DNA from: Variovorax sp.
GTDB lineage: Bacteria > Pseudomonadota > Gammaproteobacteria > Burkholderiales > Burkholderiaceae_C
Length of the DNA stretch: 64,000 nucleotides
Assembly (NCBI GenBank): GCA_017744935.1
Contig: JAGIAI010000009.1
Location: 1 to 64,000 of the forward strand
Direction: 5' to 3'
In this document: positions 26,036-35,470 of the stretch, piece by piece
Position numbering within the stretch: the first letter of the stretch is position 1
How the letters are laid out: every line of letters starts with the position of its first letter
The notes under the pieces: model-generated
Told to the model about the DNA's origin: nothing
What the model saw: the letters and a program-made list of their open reading frames with translations, nothing else
Database searches by the model: none
Position numbers and translations under genes: made by a program

Positions 26036-27169
26036 TCAGACGTGGCCGGCGAGCCACTGCTCCTGGGTCATGATCAGCCGAAATCCGATGTGCGACATGC
26101 TGGTGTACGGATCGGTACCGCGCCGCGCGCTGGGACGGTAACTGAGACAGAACGCCTCATTGCAGAGGAAAGAACCGCCGCGCGTGACACGCTTGGGCGC
26201 GGTCGCCGGAACGCCCGGCTCGCTCGGGTCCCAGCTCGATGCCGGCCCCTGCGGATCCTCGGGCACGCGGCCCGTTTGCGACTCGATCCTGAACTGGTCG
26301 GCGCGGTACCAGTCGGCCACCCACTGCCAGGCGTTGCCGGTCATGTCGTAGAGCCCGTAGCCGTTGGCGGGAAAGGTCCCCGCTGGACTCGTGCCCGCTG
26401 CACCGCCCGCCTTGGCGCTCACTACCGGAAAGGGGGGCGGCTGCTGGCGCTCCCACACATTGGCCATCTGCTGCCCCTCGGGCGCGAACTCCTCGCCCCA
26501 GGCGTAGGTGGCCTGCTCCAGCCCGCCGCGCGCAGCGAACTCCCACTCGGCTTCGGTGGGCAGGCGCTTGCCCGCCCACTTCGCATAGGCCAGCGCGTCT
26601 TCGTAGCTCACCTGAACCACCGGATGCTGGTCCTTGCCGTCGATGCTGCTGCCGGGCCCCTGGGGGTGGCGCCAGTCGGCTCCGGGCACATAGCGCCACC
26701 AGCGCGAGGTGTCCGCATAGTCCACGACGTCGGGCGTGCCGACGAACACCAGCGCGCCCGGCACGAGTGCGTCCTCGCGTGGCTTTGGCGTGCCCGGCGG
26801 CAGCTGGGGTGCGATCGTCGCCCAGTCGGGCTTGCGCTCGGCCGTGGTCACGTAGCCTGTGGCTTCGACGAAGGCGCGAAACTGCGCGTTGGTCACGTGG
26901 CGCGTGTCCATCCAGAATCCACTGACGCGCACCTTGTGTGCCGGTTTTTCGTCGGGCTGCGCGAGCTTGTGGTCGCTGCCCATGAGGAACTCGCCTGCGG
27001 GCACCCAGGCCATGCCCGGCGGACCATTCCGGCCATCGCCAAGAACGACTTTCGGACGCGTCGTCCGGGTCGCAAACAAGCGCGACCCCGCCTCCCACCC
27101 GCCGAAGCCGAGCACCGCGGCGACGCCGGCGACTGTCAGCGCACGGCGCCGCTCACTCGACTTGCTCAT
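26036..27169 (-). CDS. Formylglycine-generating enzyme (sulfatase-activating)
   Basis: The 377-residue FGE-sulfatase-domain protein has a membrane anchor or signal (about 10-29), [14 protein letters not shown], and [15 protein letters not shown]. At the end, [19 protein letters not shown] carries both active cysteines (Cys336 and Cys341), equivalent to the catalytic pair of aerobic FGE. It would convert the active-site Cys of a sulfatase to formylglycine. The sulfatase gene lies directly upstream with a 4-base ATGA overlap. Many FGE-domain proteins lack these cysteines, so this is a genuine FGE candidate. Confidence 0.88.
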   Translation of the reverse strand: MSKSSERRRALTVAGVAAVLGFGGWEAGSRLFATRTTRPKVVLGDGRNGPPGMAWVPAGEFLMGSDHKLAQPDEKPAHKVRVSGFWMDTRHVTNAQFRAFVEATGYVTTAERKPDWATIAPQLPPGTPKPREDALVPGALVFVGTPDVVDYADTSRWWRYVPGADWRHPQGPGSSIDGKDQHPVVQVSYEDALAYAKWAGKRLPTEAEWEFAARGGLEQATYAWGEEFAPEGQQMANVWERQQPPPFPVVSAKAGGAAGTSPAGTFPANGYGLYDMTGNAWQWVADWYRADQFRIESQTGRVPEDPQGPASSWDPSEPGVPATAPKRVTRGGSFLCNEAFCLSYRPSARRGTDPYTSMSHIGFRLIMTQEQWLAGHV

Positions 27170-28770
27170 GGCTGCTGGCGTTTCTGGCTTTGAAGAAGGT
27201 CCTGCACGAGGTTCGATCGGTCGAATGACTTCGCAGCCTGCACCGGCGGATACTCCGCCAGCGTCTTCAGGTGCGCGCCGATCAACTCGCCCATCGGCCC
27301 CGAGATCCATGAGTTCTTCTGGATCATGTGACCATAGGAGTCCTTGCTGTCATAGCTCTCGAACGGATCGCTGCGCAGGTTGAACATCAGCGGCGCGAAC
27401 AGCGGCTGTATGGGTGCGTAGTAGTCTTCCTTGGTTGAGAAGTGCAGCTTCCACGGGCCCATGCGTACCGCCGTGAGCTTGCTCTCGATGTAGTAGAAGA
27501 GGCTGGTGCGCGCGCTGTCGGGGGACTTGCCGGTCCAGTAGGCCAGGTTGTTGACGCCGTCGATGAATTGTTTCTTCTCGGTCTTCATCTGCTCGACGAC
27601 ATCCGGGACGCCCGCCGCGGCCGCGAAGCTCGTGAACATGTCCTGGTGCGCCTGGATGCCGTTCTTGATTTGCCCGGGCTTGATCACGCCCGGCCAGCGC
27701 AGCATCGAGATCACTCGCACACCGCCTTCATAGGTGGTCATCTTCTCGCCGCGGAAGGGTGTCGTTGCACCGTCCGGCCATGACGAATGCTCCGGCCCGT
27801 TGTCGGTCGAATACCAGACGATGGTGTTCTCGTCCAACCCGTTCTTCTTGAGGAAGTCGAGCACCTGGCCGATGTCGTGGTCGTGCTGCAGCATGCCGCT
27901 GCCGTGGCTGTCGTCTTCGTGCGTGTACTTCGCGGCGGCGTGGTCCCACTTCTCGCCAAGGCGCGTGTACAGGTGCATGCGGCTGGTGTTGAGCCAGACG
28001 AAGAAGGGCTTGCCATCCTTCTTCGAGTTGCGCATGAAGTCCATCGCCTTGGGAATGATCTCGCCGCCGTCGAAGTCTTCCATGCGCTTCATCGTCAGCG
28101 GCCCGGTGTCCTCGATCTTCTGCTTGCCGACGCGACCGAAGCGCGGGTCGACCGTCGGGTCGTCCTGCTCGGTCGCCCAGGTGTGCAGCACGCCGCGCGT
28201 CTGGAACTTCCGGGCGAACGCCTCCGGGCCGCCGGGGTAGTTCTTGGCGAAGTTCCGGTAGTCGCCGTATTCGTTCTGTTCCTCCGTGTTGAGGTGGTAC
28301 AGGTTGCCGAAGAACTCGTCGAAGCCGTGCACGGTCGGCAGGTGCCCGTTGTTGTCGCCCAGGTGGTTCTTGCCGAACTGGCCAGTGCGGTAGCCGACCT
28401 TCTTGAGCACCTCGGCCAGGCTGGGCGAAGCGGCCTGCAGGCCGAGCTTGTCGCCAGGCTGGCCGACGGTGGTCATGCCCGAGCGGATCGGATACTGCCC
28501 GGTGATGAAGGCCGCCCGTCCGGCGGTGCACGAGGGCTGGCCGTAGTGGTCGGTGAAGCGGATGCCTTCTGCCCCGATTCGATCGAGATTGGGCGTGGTG
28601 TAGCCCATGGTGCCCATTCCGTAGGCACTCACGTTCTGCCAGCCGATGTCGTCGCCCCAGATGACCAGGATGTTGGGCTGCTTGGCCGTCTGCGCGGGTG
28701 CCAGCGCCGGCCCGAGCAATGCGCAGGCCGCGCTCATGACGGCCACTGCCCGTCTAATGCTCTTGATCAT
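27166..28770 (-). CDS. Arylsulfatase-type sulfatase (formylglycine, Cys class)
   Basis: The 534-residue protein starts at ATG 28770, seven bases after AAAGGAGA. A signal peptide ends near [21 protein letters not shown] carries the metal-binding Asp pair. [11 protein letters not shown] contains the maturation motif C-T-A-G-R at 81-85, Cys81 being converted to formylglycine. Later motifs are FGKNHLGD and [15 protein letters not shown]. It would hydrolyse a sulfate ester in the periplasm. Coupling to the FGE gene means the locus supplies its own activation. The substrate is unknown. Confidence 0.9.
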   Translation of the reverse strand: MIKSIRRAVAVMSAACALLGPALAPAQTAKQPNILVIWGDDIGWQNVSAYGMGTMGYTTPNLDRIGAEGIRFTDHYGQPSCTAGRAAFITGQYPIRSGMTTVGQPGDKLGLQAASPSLAEVLKKVGYRTGQFGKNHLGDNNGHLPTVHGFDEFFGNLYHLNTEEQNEYGDYRNFAKNYPGGPEAFARKFQTRGVLHTWATEQDDPTVDPRFGRVGKQKIEDTGPLTMKRMEDFDGGEIIPKAMDFMRNSKKDGKPFFVWLNTSRMHLYTRLGEKWDHAAAKYTHEDDSHGSGMLQHDHDIGQVLDFLKKNGLDENTIVWYSTDNGPEHSSWPDGATTPFRGEKMTTYEGGVRVISMLRWPGVIKPGQIKNGIQAHQDMFTSFAAAAGVPDVVEQMKTEKKQFIDGVNNLAYWTGKSPDSARTSLFYYIESKLTAVRMGPWKLHFSTKEDYYAPIQPLFAPLMFNLRSDPFESYDSKDSYGHMIQKNSWISGPMGELIGAHLKTLAEYPPVQAAKSFDRSNLVQDLLQSQKRQQP

Positions 28771-28810
28771 GAACTGTCTCCTTTGGGTGGTTTGACTCAT
28801 GCCTGGCGCC

Positions 28811-29713
28811 TCATGCACGCAAGGACCGGGCGAGCTGCTCGCGCAGCTCGGGACTGCCCGCGTAGGGATCGGGCGGGTTGCGCTGCTCGACGATCGCATC
28901 GAAGCGCTCGCGCGCAAGCCGCAACGCCTTCGGATGCGAGTAGATGTAGAAGGAGCGTCTGCGAATCGCATCGAACGTCATCTGTGCGATCTCCTCGGCA
29001 CTGACCTTGGCGGCACTGGTGGCCGCCTGGTTCTGAGCCTGCGCCGCGAGCTGCGAGCGCGTCGGCGCCGCGGCATTCGCCAGCTCGCCGGGTCGATGCC
29101 GGCCGGAATGGCTGATGCCCGTCGGCACGAAGTACGGGCACAGCACCGAGCAATGCACCTGCTCGGAAACCAGGTCCAGGTCGTGGTGCAGGGTCTCGCT
29201 CAGCGACACGACGGCCTGCTTCGTGAGGTTGTAGGCACCCATCGTCGGCGCGTTGACAAGGCCGGCCATCGAAGCGGTGTTGACGATGTGGCCCTCGTAG
29301 TCGGGGTCGGCCGCCGAGGCCGCCAGCATCAGCGGCGTGAAGATGCGAACGCCGTGGATGACGCTGCGCACATTGACGCCGAGCACCCAGTCCCAATCTT
29401 TTTCGCTGTTCTCCCACACCAGGCCACCGGCGAGCACGCCGGCGTTGTTGAACAGCAGATGGACGGCACCGAAGGCGGACATCGCTGCATCGGCCAAGGC
29501 TTGCACCTGCCCGGCGTCCGAGACGTCGGTGCGCAGACCGATCACCGAGGCGCCGCGTGAGCGAAGCGCGCTCACGTTGGCTTCGAGCGCTTCGGCCTGG
29601 ATGTCGGCCAGCACCAGCTTCATGCCAAGCTCCGCACCCATTTCGGCAAAAGCCTTGCCGAAGCCCGATGCCGCGCCGGTGATGACTGCAACACGTCCCT
29701 CGAATTCCTTCAT
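28811..29713 (-). CDS. Short-chain dehydrogenase/reductase
   Basis: The 300-residue SDR starts at ATG 29713, overlapping the thioesterase stop by four bases. It has [12 protein letters not shown] (about 11-22), NNAGVLAGG, and an intact catalytic segment, [21 protein letters not shown], given here as Ser in NTASMAG and YNLTK. The C-terminal 60 residues ([14 protein letters not shown] and beyond) are a longer tail often seen in SDRs acting on acyl or steroid-like alcohols. The substrate is not evident. Confidence 0.82.
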   Translation of the reverse strand: MKEFEGRVAVITGAASGFGKAFAEMGAELGMKLVLADIQAEALEANVSALRSRGASVIGLRTDVSDAGQVQALADAAMSAFGAVHLLFNNAGVLAGGLVWENSEKDWDWVLGVNVRSVIHGVRIFTPLMLAASAADPDYEGHIVNTASMAGLVNAPTMGAYNLTKQAVVSLSETLHHDLDLVSEQVHCSVLCPYFVPTGISHSGRHRPGELANAAAPTRSQLAAQAQNQAATSAAKVSAEEIAQMTFDAIRRRSFYIYSHPKALRLARERFDAIVEQRNPPDPYAGSPELREQLARSLRA

Positions 29714-30150
29714 GCCGTGACCTCGATGGTTTCCAATGCGCGCCGCAGTTCTGCTGGCAGGGGCACGGGCCGGCGCGCTTCGCGGTCGACGTACACATGC
29801 ACGAAGTGGCCTTGCGCTGCGGCCTGCTGGTTGTCGTTGGCAAAGAGGCCCACCTCGTAACGCACGCTCGAGGTCCCCAGGCGCGCCACGCGCAGACCGG
29901 CCCGCACGAGGTCTGGAAAGGCGACGGACGAGAAATAGCTGCAACTCGTCTCGACCACCAGGCCCACGGTGGGGCTACGCTGGAAGTCGAGCACCTTCTG
30001 TTCCAGCAGCCACCCATTGACCACCGTGTCGAACCAGCTGTAGTAGACGACGTTGTTGACGTGCGCATAGACGTCGTTGTCCATCCACCGGGTGGTGATG
30101 TCGCGGAAGTAGCAGTACGCGCTACGACCTTCCGGCGCGGGTCTGGTCAT
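29710..30150 (-). CDS. Acyl-CoA thioesterase, 4HBT hotdog type
   Basis: The 146-residue single-hotdog protein has the active-site segment TTRWMDNDVYAHVNNVVYYSW (within residues 19-39), the 4-hydroxybenzoyl-CoA thioesterase-type pattern with a catalytic Asp followed by a HVNN motif. It would hydrolyse an acyl-CoA to free acid and CoA. It is translationally coupled to the SDR gene downstream and lies four bases after the HpsN/HisD-like gene. Confidence 0.85.
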   Translation of the reverse strand: MTRPAPEGRSAYCYFRDITTRWMDNDVYAHVNNVVYYSWFDTVVNGWLLEQKVLDFQRSPTVGLVVETSCSYFSSVAFPDLVRAGLRVARLGTSSVRYEVGLFANDNQQAAAQGHFVHVYVDREARRPVPLPAELRRALETIEVTA

Positions 30151-30154
30151 GTGC

Positions 30155-31438
30155 TCAGGCCTCGACCTTCAGGCGACGCACGCGGATGTCGGCCTGCTCC
30201 TTGTGGCCGGACATGTGCTCATAGCCGCACAGGCGCGAGCAGTACTCGCCCACCATCACGCTCGCTTCGTCGGTCAACACCCGCTGGTAGGTGTGCGTCT
30301 TGATGAACTTGCCGACCCACAGGCCACCTGTGTAGCGACCGGCACCCATGGTGGGCAGCGTGTGATTGGTGCCGATCACCTTGTCGCCGTAACTCACGTT
30401 GGTGCGGTGGCCGAGGAAGAGCGCGCCGTAACGCGTCATGCGCTGGAGATACCAATCCGGGTCTTTGGTCATCACCTGCACGTGTTCGGAGCAAAGGCGC
30501 TCGGCCACTTGCAACGCCTCCTCGTCGGTGTCGCAGAGATGAATCTCGCCGTGGTCGCGCCATGAGACGCTGGCAATCGGCGCGGTGTCCAGGCGACGGA
30601 GAACCTTCTCGATCGCAGCGGGCAGTTCTTCCGCGATCTTGCTGCTCGTCGTGACGCAATAGGCCGGCGAAGTCGGCCCGTGCTCGGCCTGGCCCAGCAG
30701 GTCCACGGCGACCAGTTCCGCATCTACGGTGTCGTCGCAGATCACCATCGTCTCGGTGGGCCCGGCGAACAGATCGATGCCGACGCGGCCGTAGAGCTGA
30801 CGCTTGGCTTCGGCCACGTACGCGTTGCCCGGGCCAACGATCATGTCGACCCCGACGATGCTCTCGGTGCCGATGGCCATCGCAGCCACCGCCTGGACGC
30901 CGCCCAGGCAGTAGATCTCGTCCGCGCCCGCCAGGTGCATGGCCGCCACGATCTCGGGGCAGGGCTTGCCTTCGAAGGGCGGCGCTGCGGCGATCACACG
31001 CTTGACCCCAGCCACCTTGGCGGTGAGCACGCTCATGTGCGCGCTGGCGATCAGCGGGTACTTGCCGCCGGGGATGTAGCAGCCCACCGAGTTGACCGGG
31101 ATGTTGCGATGACCCAGTACCACGCCGGGCAGCGTCTCGATCTCGACATCGTGCATCGAGCTTTTCTGGATCTCGGCGAAGCGGCGGATCTGCGCCTGCG
31201 CGAAGCGGATGTCGTCCAGCGTCTGCGCGGGAAGGCTGGCGATGCACTCCTCGATCTGCGCCTGCGTGAGCCTGAAGCTCGTCGGCGCCCATTGGTCGAA
31301 CTTCTGCGAGTAGTCGCGCACCGCAGCGTCGCCGCGCTGCTCGATGTCCGCGAGGATGCCTTCGACGGTGGCGCGCACCTGCGCCTGATTGCCTGCCTTG
31401 GCTTGAGCCGTCTGGCCGCTCTTGATGACTTGGATCAT
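30155..31438 (-). CDS. HisD-family dehydrogenase, possibly sulfopropanediol 3-dehydrogenase (HpsN-like)
   Basis: The 427-residue protein is of the histidinol dehydrogenase superfamily: [33 protein letters not shown], the zinc-binding LGQAEHG, and CSEHVQVM with the Glu-His pair. It is not in a histidine operon. The late segment [19 protein letters not shown], rather than the HisD form, and a neighbouring MFS carrier and SDR match the layout of 2,3-dihydroxypropane-1-sulfonate catabolism (HpsN, HpsU, HpsO). A four-electron oxidation of a primary alcohol to a carboxylate is expected; the substrate assignment is tentative. Confidence 0.75.
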   Translation of the reverse strand: MIQVIKSGQTAQAKAGNQAQVRATVEGILADIEQRGDAAVRDYSQKFDQWAPTSFRLTQAQIEECIASLPAQTLDDIRFAQAQIRRFAEIQKSSMHDVEIETLPGVVLGHRNIPVNSVGCYIPGGKYPLIASAHMSVLTAKVAGVKRVIAAAPPFEGKPCPEIVAAMHLAGADEIYCLGGVQAVAAMAIGTESIVGVDMIVGPGNAYVAEAKRQLYGRVGIDLFAGPTETMVICDDTVDAELVAVDLLGQAEHGPTSPAYCVTTSSKIAEELPAAIEKVLRRLDTAPIASVSWRDHGEIHLCDTDEEALQVAERLCSEHVQVMTKDPDWYLQRMTRYGALFLGHRTNVSYGDKVIGTNHTLPTMGAGRYTGGLWVGKFIKTHTYQRVLTDEASVMVGEYCSRLCGYEHMSGHKEQADIRVRRLKVEA

Positions 31439-31472
31439 GGATTTCTCTGCGTGTGGTTGAACGTGTCCCGCT

Positions 31473-32798
31473 TCAGGCGGCTCGTGTGTGAAGCGCCGGC
31501 GCGACCCGCCGGAAGACGATCAGCAGAATCAAAGCCGCCGACACGTAGACGCTCATCACGAAATACAGGCTGTGGACCGTGCCGCCCGTGGCGGCGTTGA
31601 TCGCACTGGTCACCGGTGGAGCGATCGCGCCGCCGAGGTTGCCGATGCTGCTGACCAGCGCGATGCCGGCCGCAACGGAGGTCCTGGGGAGGTATTCGGA
31701 GACGATCGCGAAGAACACGGGCGGTATCGAGGCGATGCCCATCACCGCCAGGCTCAGGCCTGCGATCGAGACGAGGAGATGACCATCCGCGAGCGCGATG
31801 AATCCAAGGCCGGCCACCACGACCAGCGCGGCCCCGGTGAAATGCCATCGCCGTTCCTGGTGGCGGTCCGAACTACGGCCGAGCAGGACGACGCCGAACA
31901 TCGCGCATACCTGCGGCACGGCCGCGTAGAGGCCGATCTTCAGCATGTCGTCGACGCCCCAGCTCTTGATCAGCGTCGGCGTCCAGAAGGCGATCGCATA
32001 GGTGCCCGCCACAACCAGCACATACGCCAGCGACAGCGCCCAGACCTTGGGGTCGCGAAGCAGGTCAAGCAGCGACGTATGCGCAGCCTTGCTCGATGAC
32101 TGGCCTTCCACGTCGAGTCGCCGCTGCAGGGCTGTCTTCTCTTCGGGGCTGAGCCATGGCGCCCGCTCAGGCTTGTCCACCAGGCAACGCCAGGCCGCGA
32201 TGCCCAACAGCGGCGCGGGCAGGCCCTGCACGAGGAAGAGCCACTGCCAGCCATGCCAGCCGTTGGCGCCATCGAGGTACTTCAGAATGGCGCCCGACAG
32301 CGGTCCGGCGATCAGGCTCGCCACGATGGCGCCGAGCAGGAAGACCGCGATCATTCGCGCGCGACGCGCCGGGGGATACCAGTAGGTCAGGTACAGCAGC
32401 ACGCCGGGCGTGAACCCTGCCTCGAAGGCGCCGAGGAGAAAGCGCAGCACGTAGAACTGCGTCGGCGTCTGCACGAACATCATCGCCACCGCCACGAGAC
32501 CCCAGCACACCATGATGCGCAGCAGCGTCTTGCGCACGCCAATCTTCTCGAGCATCAGGTTGCTCGGCACTTCGAACAGCAGGTAGCCGATGAAGAAGAT
32601 GCCCGCGCCGAGCGCATACACCGGATCGCTGAAGGCGAGTGTCTGCTTCATCTGAAGCTGCGCGTAACCGACATTGATGCGGTCCAGAAAAGCGACCACA
32701 TAGGCCGCGAGCAGCAGCGGCATGACACGCCAGCTGATCTTCCGATACATCGCCCTGTCAGCGGCAGTCTCTGCCATGGGGCCCGTCGTTTGATTCAT
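31473..32798 (-). CDS. MFS transporter, anion:cation symporter type
   Basis: The 441-residue inner-membrane carrier has about 12 membrane helices. It carries [13 protein letters not shown] near the start, [16 protein letters not shown] and [18 protein letters not shown]. These are hallmarks of the ACS family (4-hydroxyphenylacetate, phthalate and tartrate permease-like) that take up organic anions. ATG 32798 is chosen because AAGGAGA precedes it; an ATG at 32813 lacks a site. It lies between the HisD-family gene and an SDR gene and probably imports their substrate. Confidence 0.85.
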   Translation of the reverse strand: MNQTTGPMAETAADRAMYRKISWRVMPLLLAAYVVAFLDRINVGYAQLQMKQTLAFSDPVYALGAGIFFIGYLLFEVPSNLMLEKIGVRKTLLRIMVCWGLVAVAMMFVQTPTQFYVLRFLLGAFEAGFTPGVLLYLTYWYPPARRARMIAVFLLGAIVASLIAGPLSGAILKYLDGANGWHGWQWLFLVQGLPAPLLGIAAWRCLVDKPERAPWLSPEEKTALQRRLDVEGQSSSKAAHTSLLDLLRDPKVWALSLAYVLVVAGTYAIAFWTPTLIKSWGVDDMLKIGLYAAVPQVCAMFGVVLLGRSSDRHQERRWHFTGAALVVVAGLGFIALADGHLLVSIAGLSLAVMGIASIPPVFFAIVSEYLPRTSVAAGIALVSSIGNLGGAIAPPVTSAINAATGGTVHSLYFVMSVYVSAALILLIVFRRVAPALHTRAA

Positions 32799-32864
32799 GT
32801 CTGTCTCCTTCATTTGTCGTTCTTCATCCCAGGAAGCTGCGGCGACCTCGGCGCGCGGCCCCGG

Positions 32865-33635
32865 CTACAGGGAAGCGCACAGATGCCCGCCATCGACTGG
32901 CACGCAAGCGCCCGTCATCCACGAGCCCGCCTCGGTCGCGAGCAGCAGCAACAAGCCGTTCAGCTCCTCGGGCGTGCCGAGCCTGCGCATCGGGATGCGA
33001 TCGATCAGCGCCCTGCCGTGCTCCGTGTCGCCGATGCCCTCGGTCATTTCGGTGCCGATGTAGCCCGGTTCGATCGCGTTGACGCGAATGCCGTAGCGAG
33101 CCCATTCGAGCGCGAGGCTCCTGGTCATGTGAATCACCGCTGCCTTGGAGGTCGAGTACGGAGCGATGCCGGGCCTGACGCGCTCACCCTGGATCGATGC
33201 GATGTTGATGATCGAGCCGCCGCGACCGGCTTCCTTCCAGCGCCGGGCGGCTTGAACGGCGACGAGCCAGACGCCGCGCACGTTGGTCGTCATCACCGAA
33301 TCGAAATCCCGTGTCGGTGTTGCGAGCGCCGGGCTTACGGTGCCGATGCCTGCGTTGTTGACGACGACGTCGAGCATTTCGCCTGAGGCGTCGATCGCCG
33401 CAAACGCCTCCTCGATGGAAGCCTCGGAAGCGACGTCCATCGCGACGACGCTCACTTGTGGCGAGCCCAGCCTGACCAGTCCGTCGGCGAGCGCGTCGAG
33501 CCGCTCTTTGCGTCGCGCCGCGATCACCAGCTTGGCGCCGCAGCCAGCGGCCAACCGCGCGAAGTTCTCGCCGAGTCCGGAAGACGCTCCGGTTACCAGC
33601 ACCCGTTTGCCCGCGAGCATTTCACCCAGATTCAT
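32865..33635 (-). CDS. SDR-family oxidoreductase
   Basis: The 256-residue classical SDR starts at ATG 33635 after GGGAG. It has TGASSGLGENFA (about 15-26), NNAGIGT, a catalytic Ser in NIASIQG, YSTSK with the Tyr-xxx-Lys pair, and the GYIGTEM motif. It ends in the common WMTGACVPVDGGH. If the neighbouring HisD-family enzyme is HpsN-like, this could be the companion epimerising dihydroxypropanesulfonate 2-dehydrogenase (HpsO-like). Otherwise it is a general alcohol or 3-oxoacyl reductase. Confidence 0.85.
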   Translation of the reverse strand: MNLGEMLAGKRVLVTGASSGLGENFARLAAGCGAKLVIAARRKERLDALADGLVRLGSPQVSVVAMDVASEASIEEAFAAIDASGEMLDVVVNNAGIGTVSPALATPTRDFDSVMTTNVRGVWLVAVQAARRWKEAGRGGSIINIASIQGERVRPGIAPYSTSKAAVIHMTRSLALEWARYGIRVNAIEPGYIGTEMTEGIGDTEHGRALIDRIPMRRLGTPEELNGLLLLLATEAGSWMTGACVPVDGGHLCASL

Positions 33636-33648
33636 ATCTGCTCCCTCA

Positions 33649-35274
33649 TCATTGCTTGGCGGGTGCAAGCGCCGACTTGCGGGTCGGCGCCTTCCTGGGT
33701 GCCGTCTTCCTGGCTGGTGCCTTCGTGGCTGGCGTCTTCTCCGCCCCTGCCTTCGCCCTTGGCTTCTTCGGCTTCGCGGTGCTCAGGGCAGGCGATGGCG
33801 TCACCGACGCCGTCGCCGTCGCAGCGGCCGCAGCGGCGGCAACGGCAGCCGCCTTCGTTTCCTCGAAGGATTCCCGCAAGCAGAGCGCCAGGAACTCCGG
33901 ATCGGGCACCACGTTGGGCGAGCTCGTCAGCGAAATGAACACCTTCCCGCAATAGCTGGTCGGGTTGAATATCAGCGACATGCCATCCGTCACCGGCCCC
34001 ACGCCGCCCCAGTGAATGAGCTTGGCGCCGAGCATGTAGAGCGGCGCGTTGGGTCCCGGAACATTGGTCACGAGGCAGTTGTGCAGGATCAGCGGCCCCT
34101 TGCCGCCCGACCCCGTCAGCGCCGCGAGCCGGCCCGCCAGGCCGAGCGTTGCGGGCGGGGCGAACTTCTGGATGTCGGTGAGCTGCTTCGCGCCGATGGC
34201 CTTCTGCATCTCTTTCGATTCGGCTGTCGCCGCGCGCACCGCCTCCAGGCGTTCGATCGGATGCTCGATGTCGGTGCCCATCGGAAAGCGCACCATCGAG
34301 ACGTTGTTGCCGCTGGCGGGGTCCTTCGAACCCTCTTGCCGCGTGTTCACCGGCGCCAGCGTCATGAGCGAGCGCTCCGGCAACTCGCCCTTCGAGTCCA
34401 GGTAGCGGCGGACGGCGCCCCCGATGATCGCGATCAGCGCATCATTGACCGTGGCGCCGGGCACCACGCTCTTGATCCCCTTGACCTCGGCCAGATCGAA
34501 GGTCACCGAATCCCACACACGGCTCGCCACGATGTCAGCGTTGAATCGTGTCTGAGGCGCCGTCAGTTCGTACGTGTTGCCCTGTTGCAGCAGCGAGCCC
34601 AACCTGCTGCTGGCGATCCGGGGCAGCACTTCTGCCAGCGGAGTCGCCATGCGGCTGAGGCCCATCAGGTTGTCGACAAGCGCGCGGTGCATCGTGTCGA
34701 TCCAGTTCGAGCCTAGGCCCTGGGCCGGCACCGGCTGAGGCACATCGACGATCGGCTCCCGACCACCAGCGGCGCGCTGGACTTCATGCAGCGCCCAGGT
34801 CAACTCCACGGCCGCCATGCCGTCCATGGCGGCATGGTGGATCTTGCTCAGGACGGCGAAACTCCCTTTGGGCATGCCCTCGATGTTGTCCAGGCCTTCG
34901 ATGACATACATCTCCCAGGGCGCCCGTGCAAGATCGATCGCGCGGGCGTGGATGCGCGACACCATGATGCAGAACTGCCGCCAGTCGCCCGGCTTGGGCA
35001 GCGCGAAGTGCCGCACGTGGAAGTCGACATCGAACAGTTCGTCGTCGACCCAGAAGGGATAGCCCAGGCCGAAAGGAACCTGCACGATCCTGCGCCGCAG
35101 CACCGGCGATGCGTCCAGACGGCTCTCGATGTGCCGGACGATCTCGCGAAAGCCCAGCGGCTGCCCACCCAGCGGGGATTGGTCGTAGATGTAGACCATC
35201 GTGCCGTGCGAGGCGGCATGCGGCTGCTCCACATGCAGGAACATGGCGTCTTGGCCGGTGAGCTTTTCATTCAT
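33649..35274 (-). CDS. Wax ester synthase/diacylglycerol acyltransferase (WS/DGAT) with basic tail
   Basis: The 541-residue WS/DGAT has the catalytic HHAAMDG motif (His146-His147, Asp151-Gly152) and later NVPGPNAPLYMLGAKL, a conserved family block. It would acylate a fatty alcohol or diacylglycerol with acyl-CoA, making storage wax esters or triacylglycerol. Unusually, after the family domain ends (about 465) it has a poly-Ala stretch and then a Lys/Pro/Ala/Arg-rich tail of about 45 residues with repeated KAPARK/APRKAPTRK units, like histone H1 or the tail of PhaF phasins. It is the first gene of the minus-strand run down to 26036. Confidence 0.88.
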   Translation of the reverse strand: MNEKLTGQDAMFLHVEQPHAASHGTMVYIYDQSPLGGQPLGFREIVRHIESRLDASPVLRRRIVQVPFGLGYPFWVDDELFDVDFHVRHFALPKPGDWRQFCIMVSRIHARAIDLARAPWEMYVIEGLDNIEGMPKGSFAVLSKIHHAAMDGMAAVELTWALHEVQRAAGGREPIVDVPQPVPAQGLGSNWIDTMHRALVDNLMGLSRMATPLAEVLPRIASSRLGSLLQQGNTYELTAPQTRFNADIVASRVWDSVTFDLAEVKGIKSVVPGATVNDALIAIIGGAVRRYLDSKGELPERSLMTLAPVNTRQEGSKDPASGNNVSMVRFPMGTDIEHPIERLEAVRAATAESKEMQKAIGAKQLTDIQKFAPPATLGLAGRLAALTGSGGKGPLILHNCLVTNVPGPNAPLYMLGAKLIHWGGVGPVTDGMSLIFNPTSYCGKVFISLTSSPNVVPDPEFLALCLRESFEETKAAAVAAAAAAATATASVTPSPALSTAKPKKPRAKAGAEKTPATKAPARKTAPRKAPTRKSALAPAKQ

Positions 35275-35335
35275 GATTTCAATGGTCTTTGGGTTGTCTC
35301 GGGGGTCAGCTTAGGTCTCTGCCCAGCGCCCCGTT

Positions 35336-35412
35336 CCCCCCCTTTTTGTGGGTTCCCGGCCTTCGCGCCGCCGCCGCGGCGGCAATGCAGGCACCCCCCA
35401 AAAAAAGGGGAG
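35336..35412. repeat. Long imperfect inverted repeat
   Basis: A C-run followed by a T-run (cccccccttttt) is mirrored about 50 bases later by ccccccaaaaaaagggg, able to form a stem of around 15 base pairs. The loop holds a GC palindrome (gccgccgcggcggc). It lies in the 196-base divergent gap between the WS/DGAT and alpha/beta hydrolase genes. It is the longest member of the C/G hairpin family here and could be a transcription block or a mobile-type intergenic repeat. Confidence 0.55.
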
Positions 35413-35470
35413 GTGGCAGCACCGACCCGTGCTCCTAAGGTCGGAACACCTTCACCAACATTGACCACAC

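Noticed and set aside
30155..31438. A histidine biosynthesis gene (hisD)
   Set aside because: No other his genes are nearby, and the C-terminal motifs and neighbours fit the catabolic HisD-like branch better.
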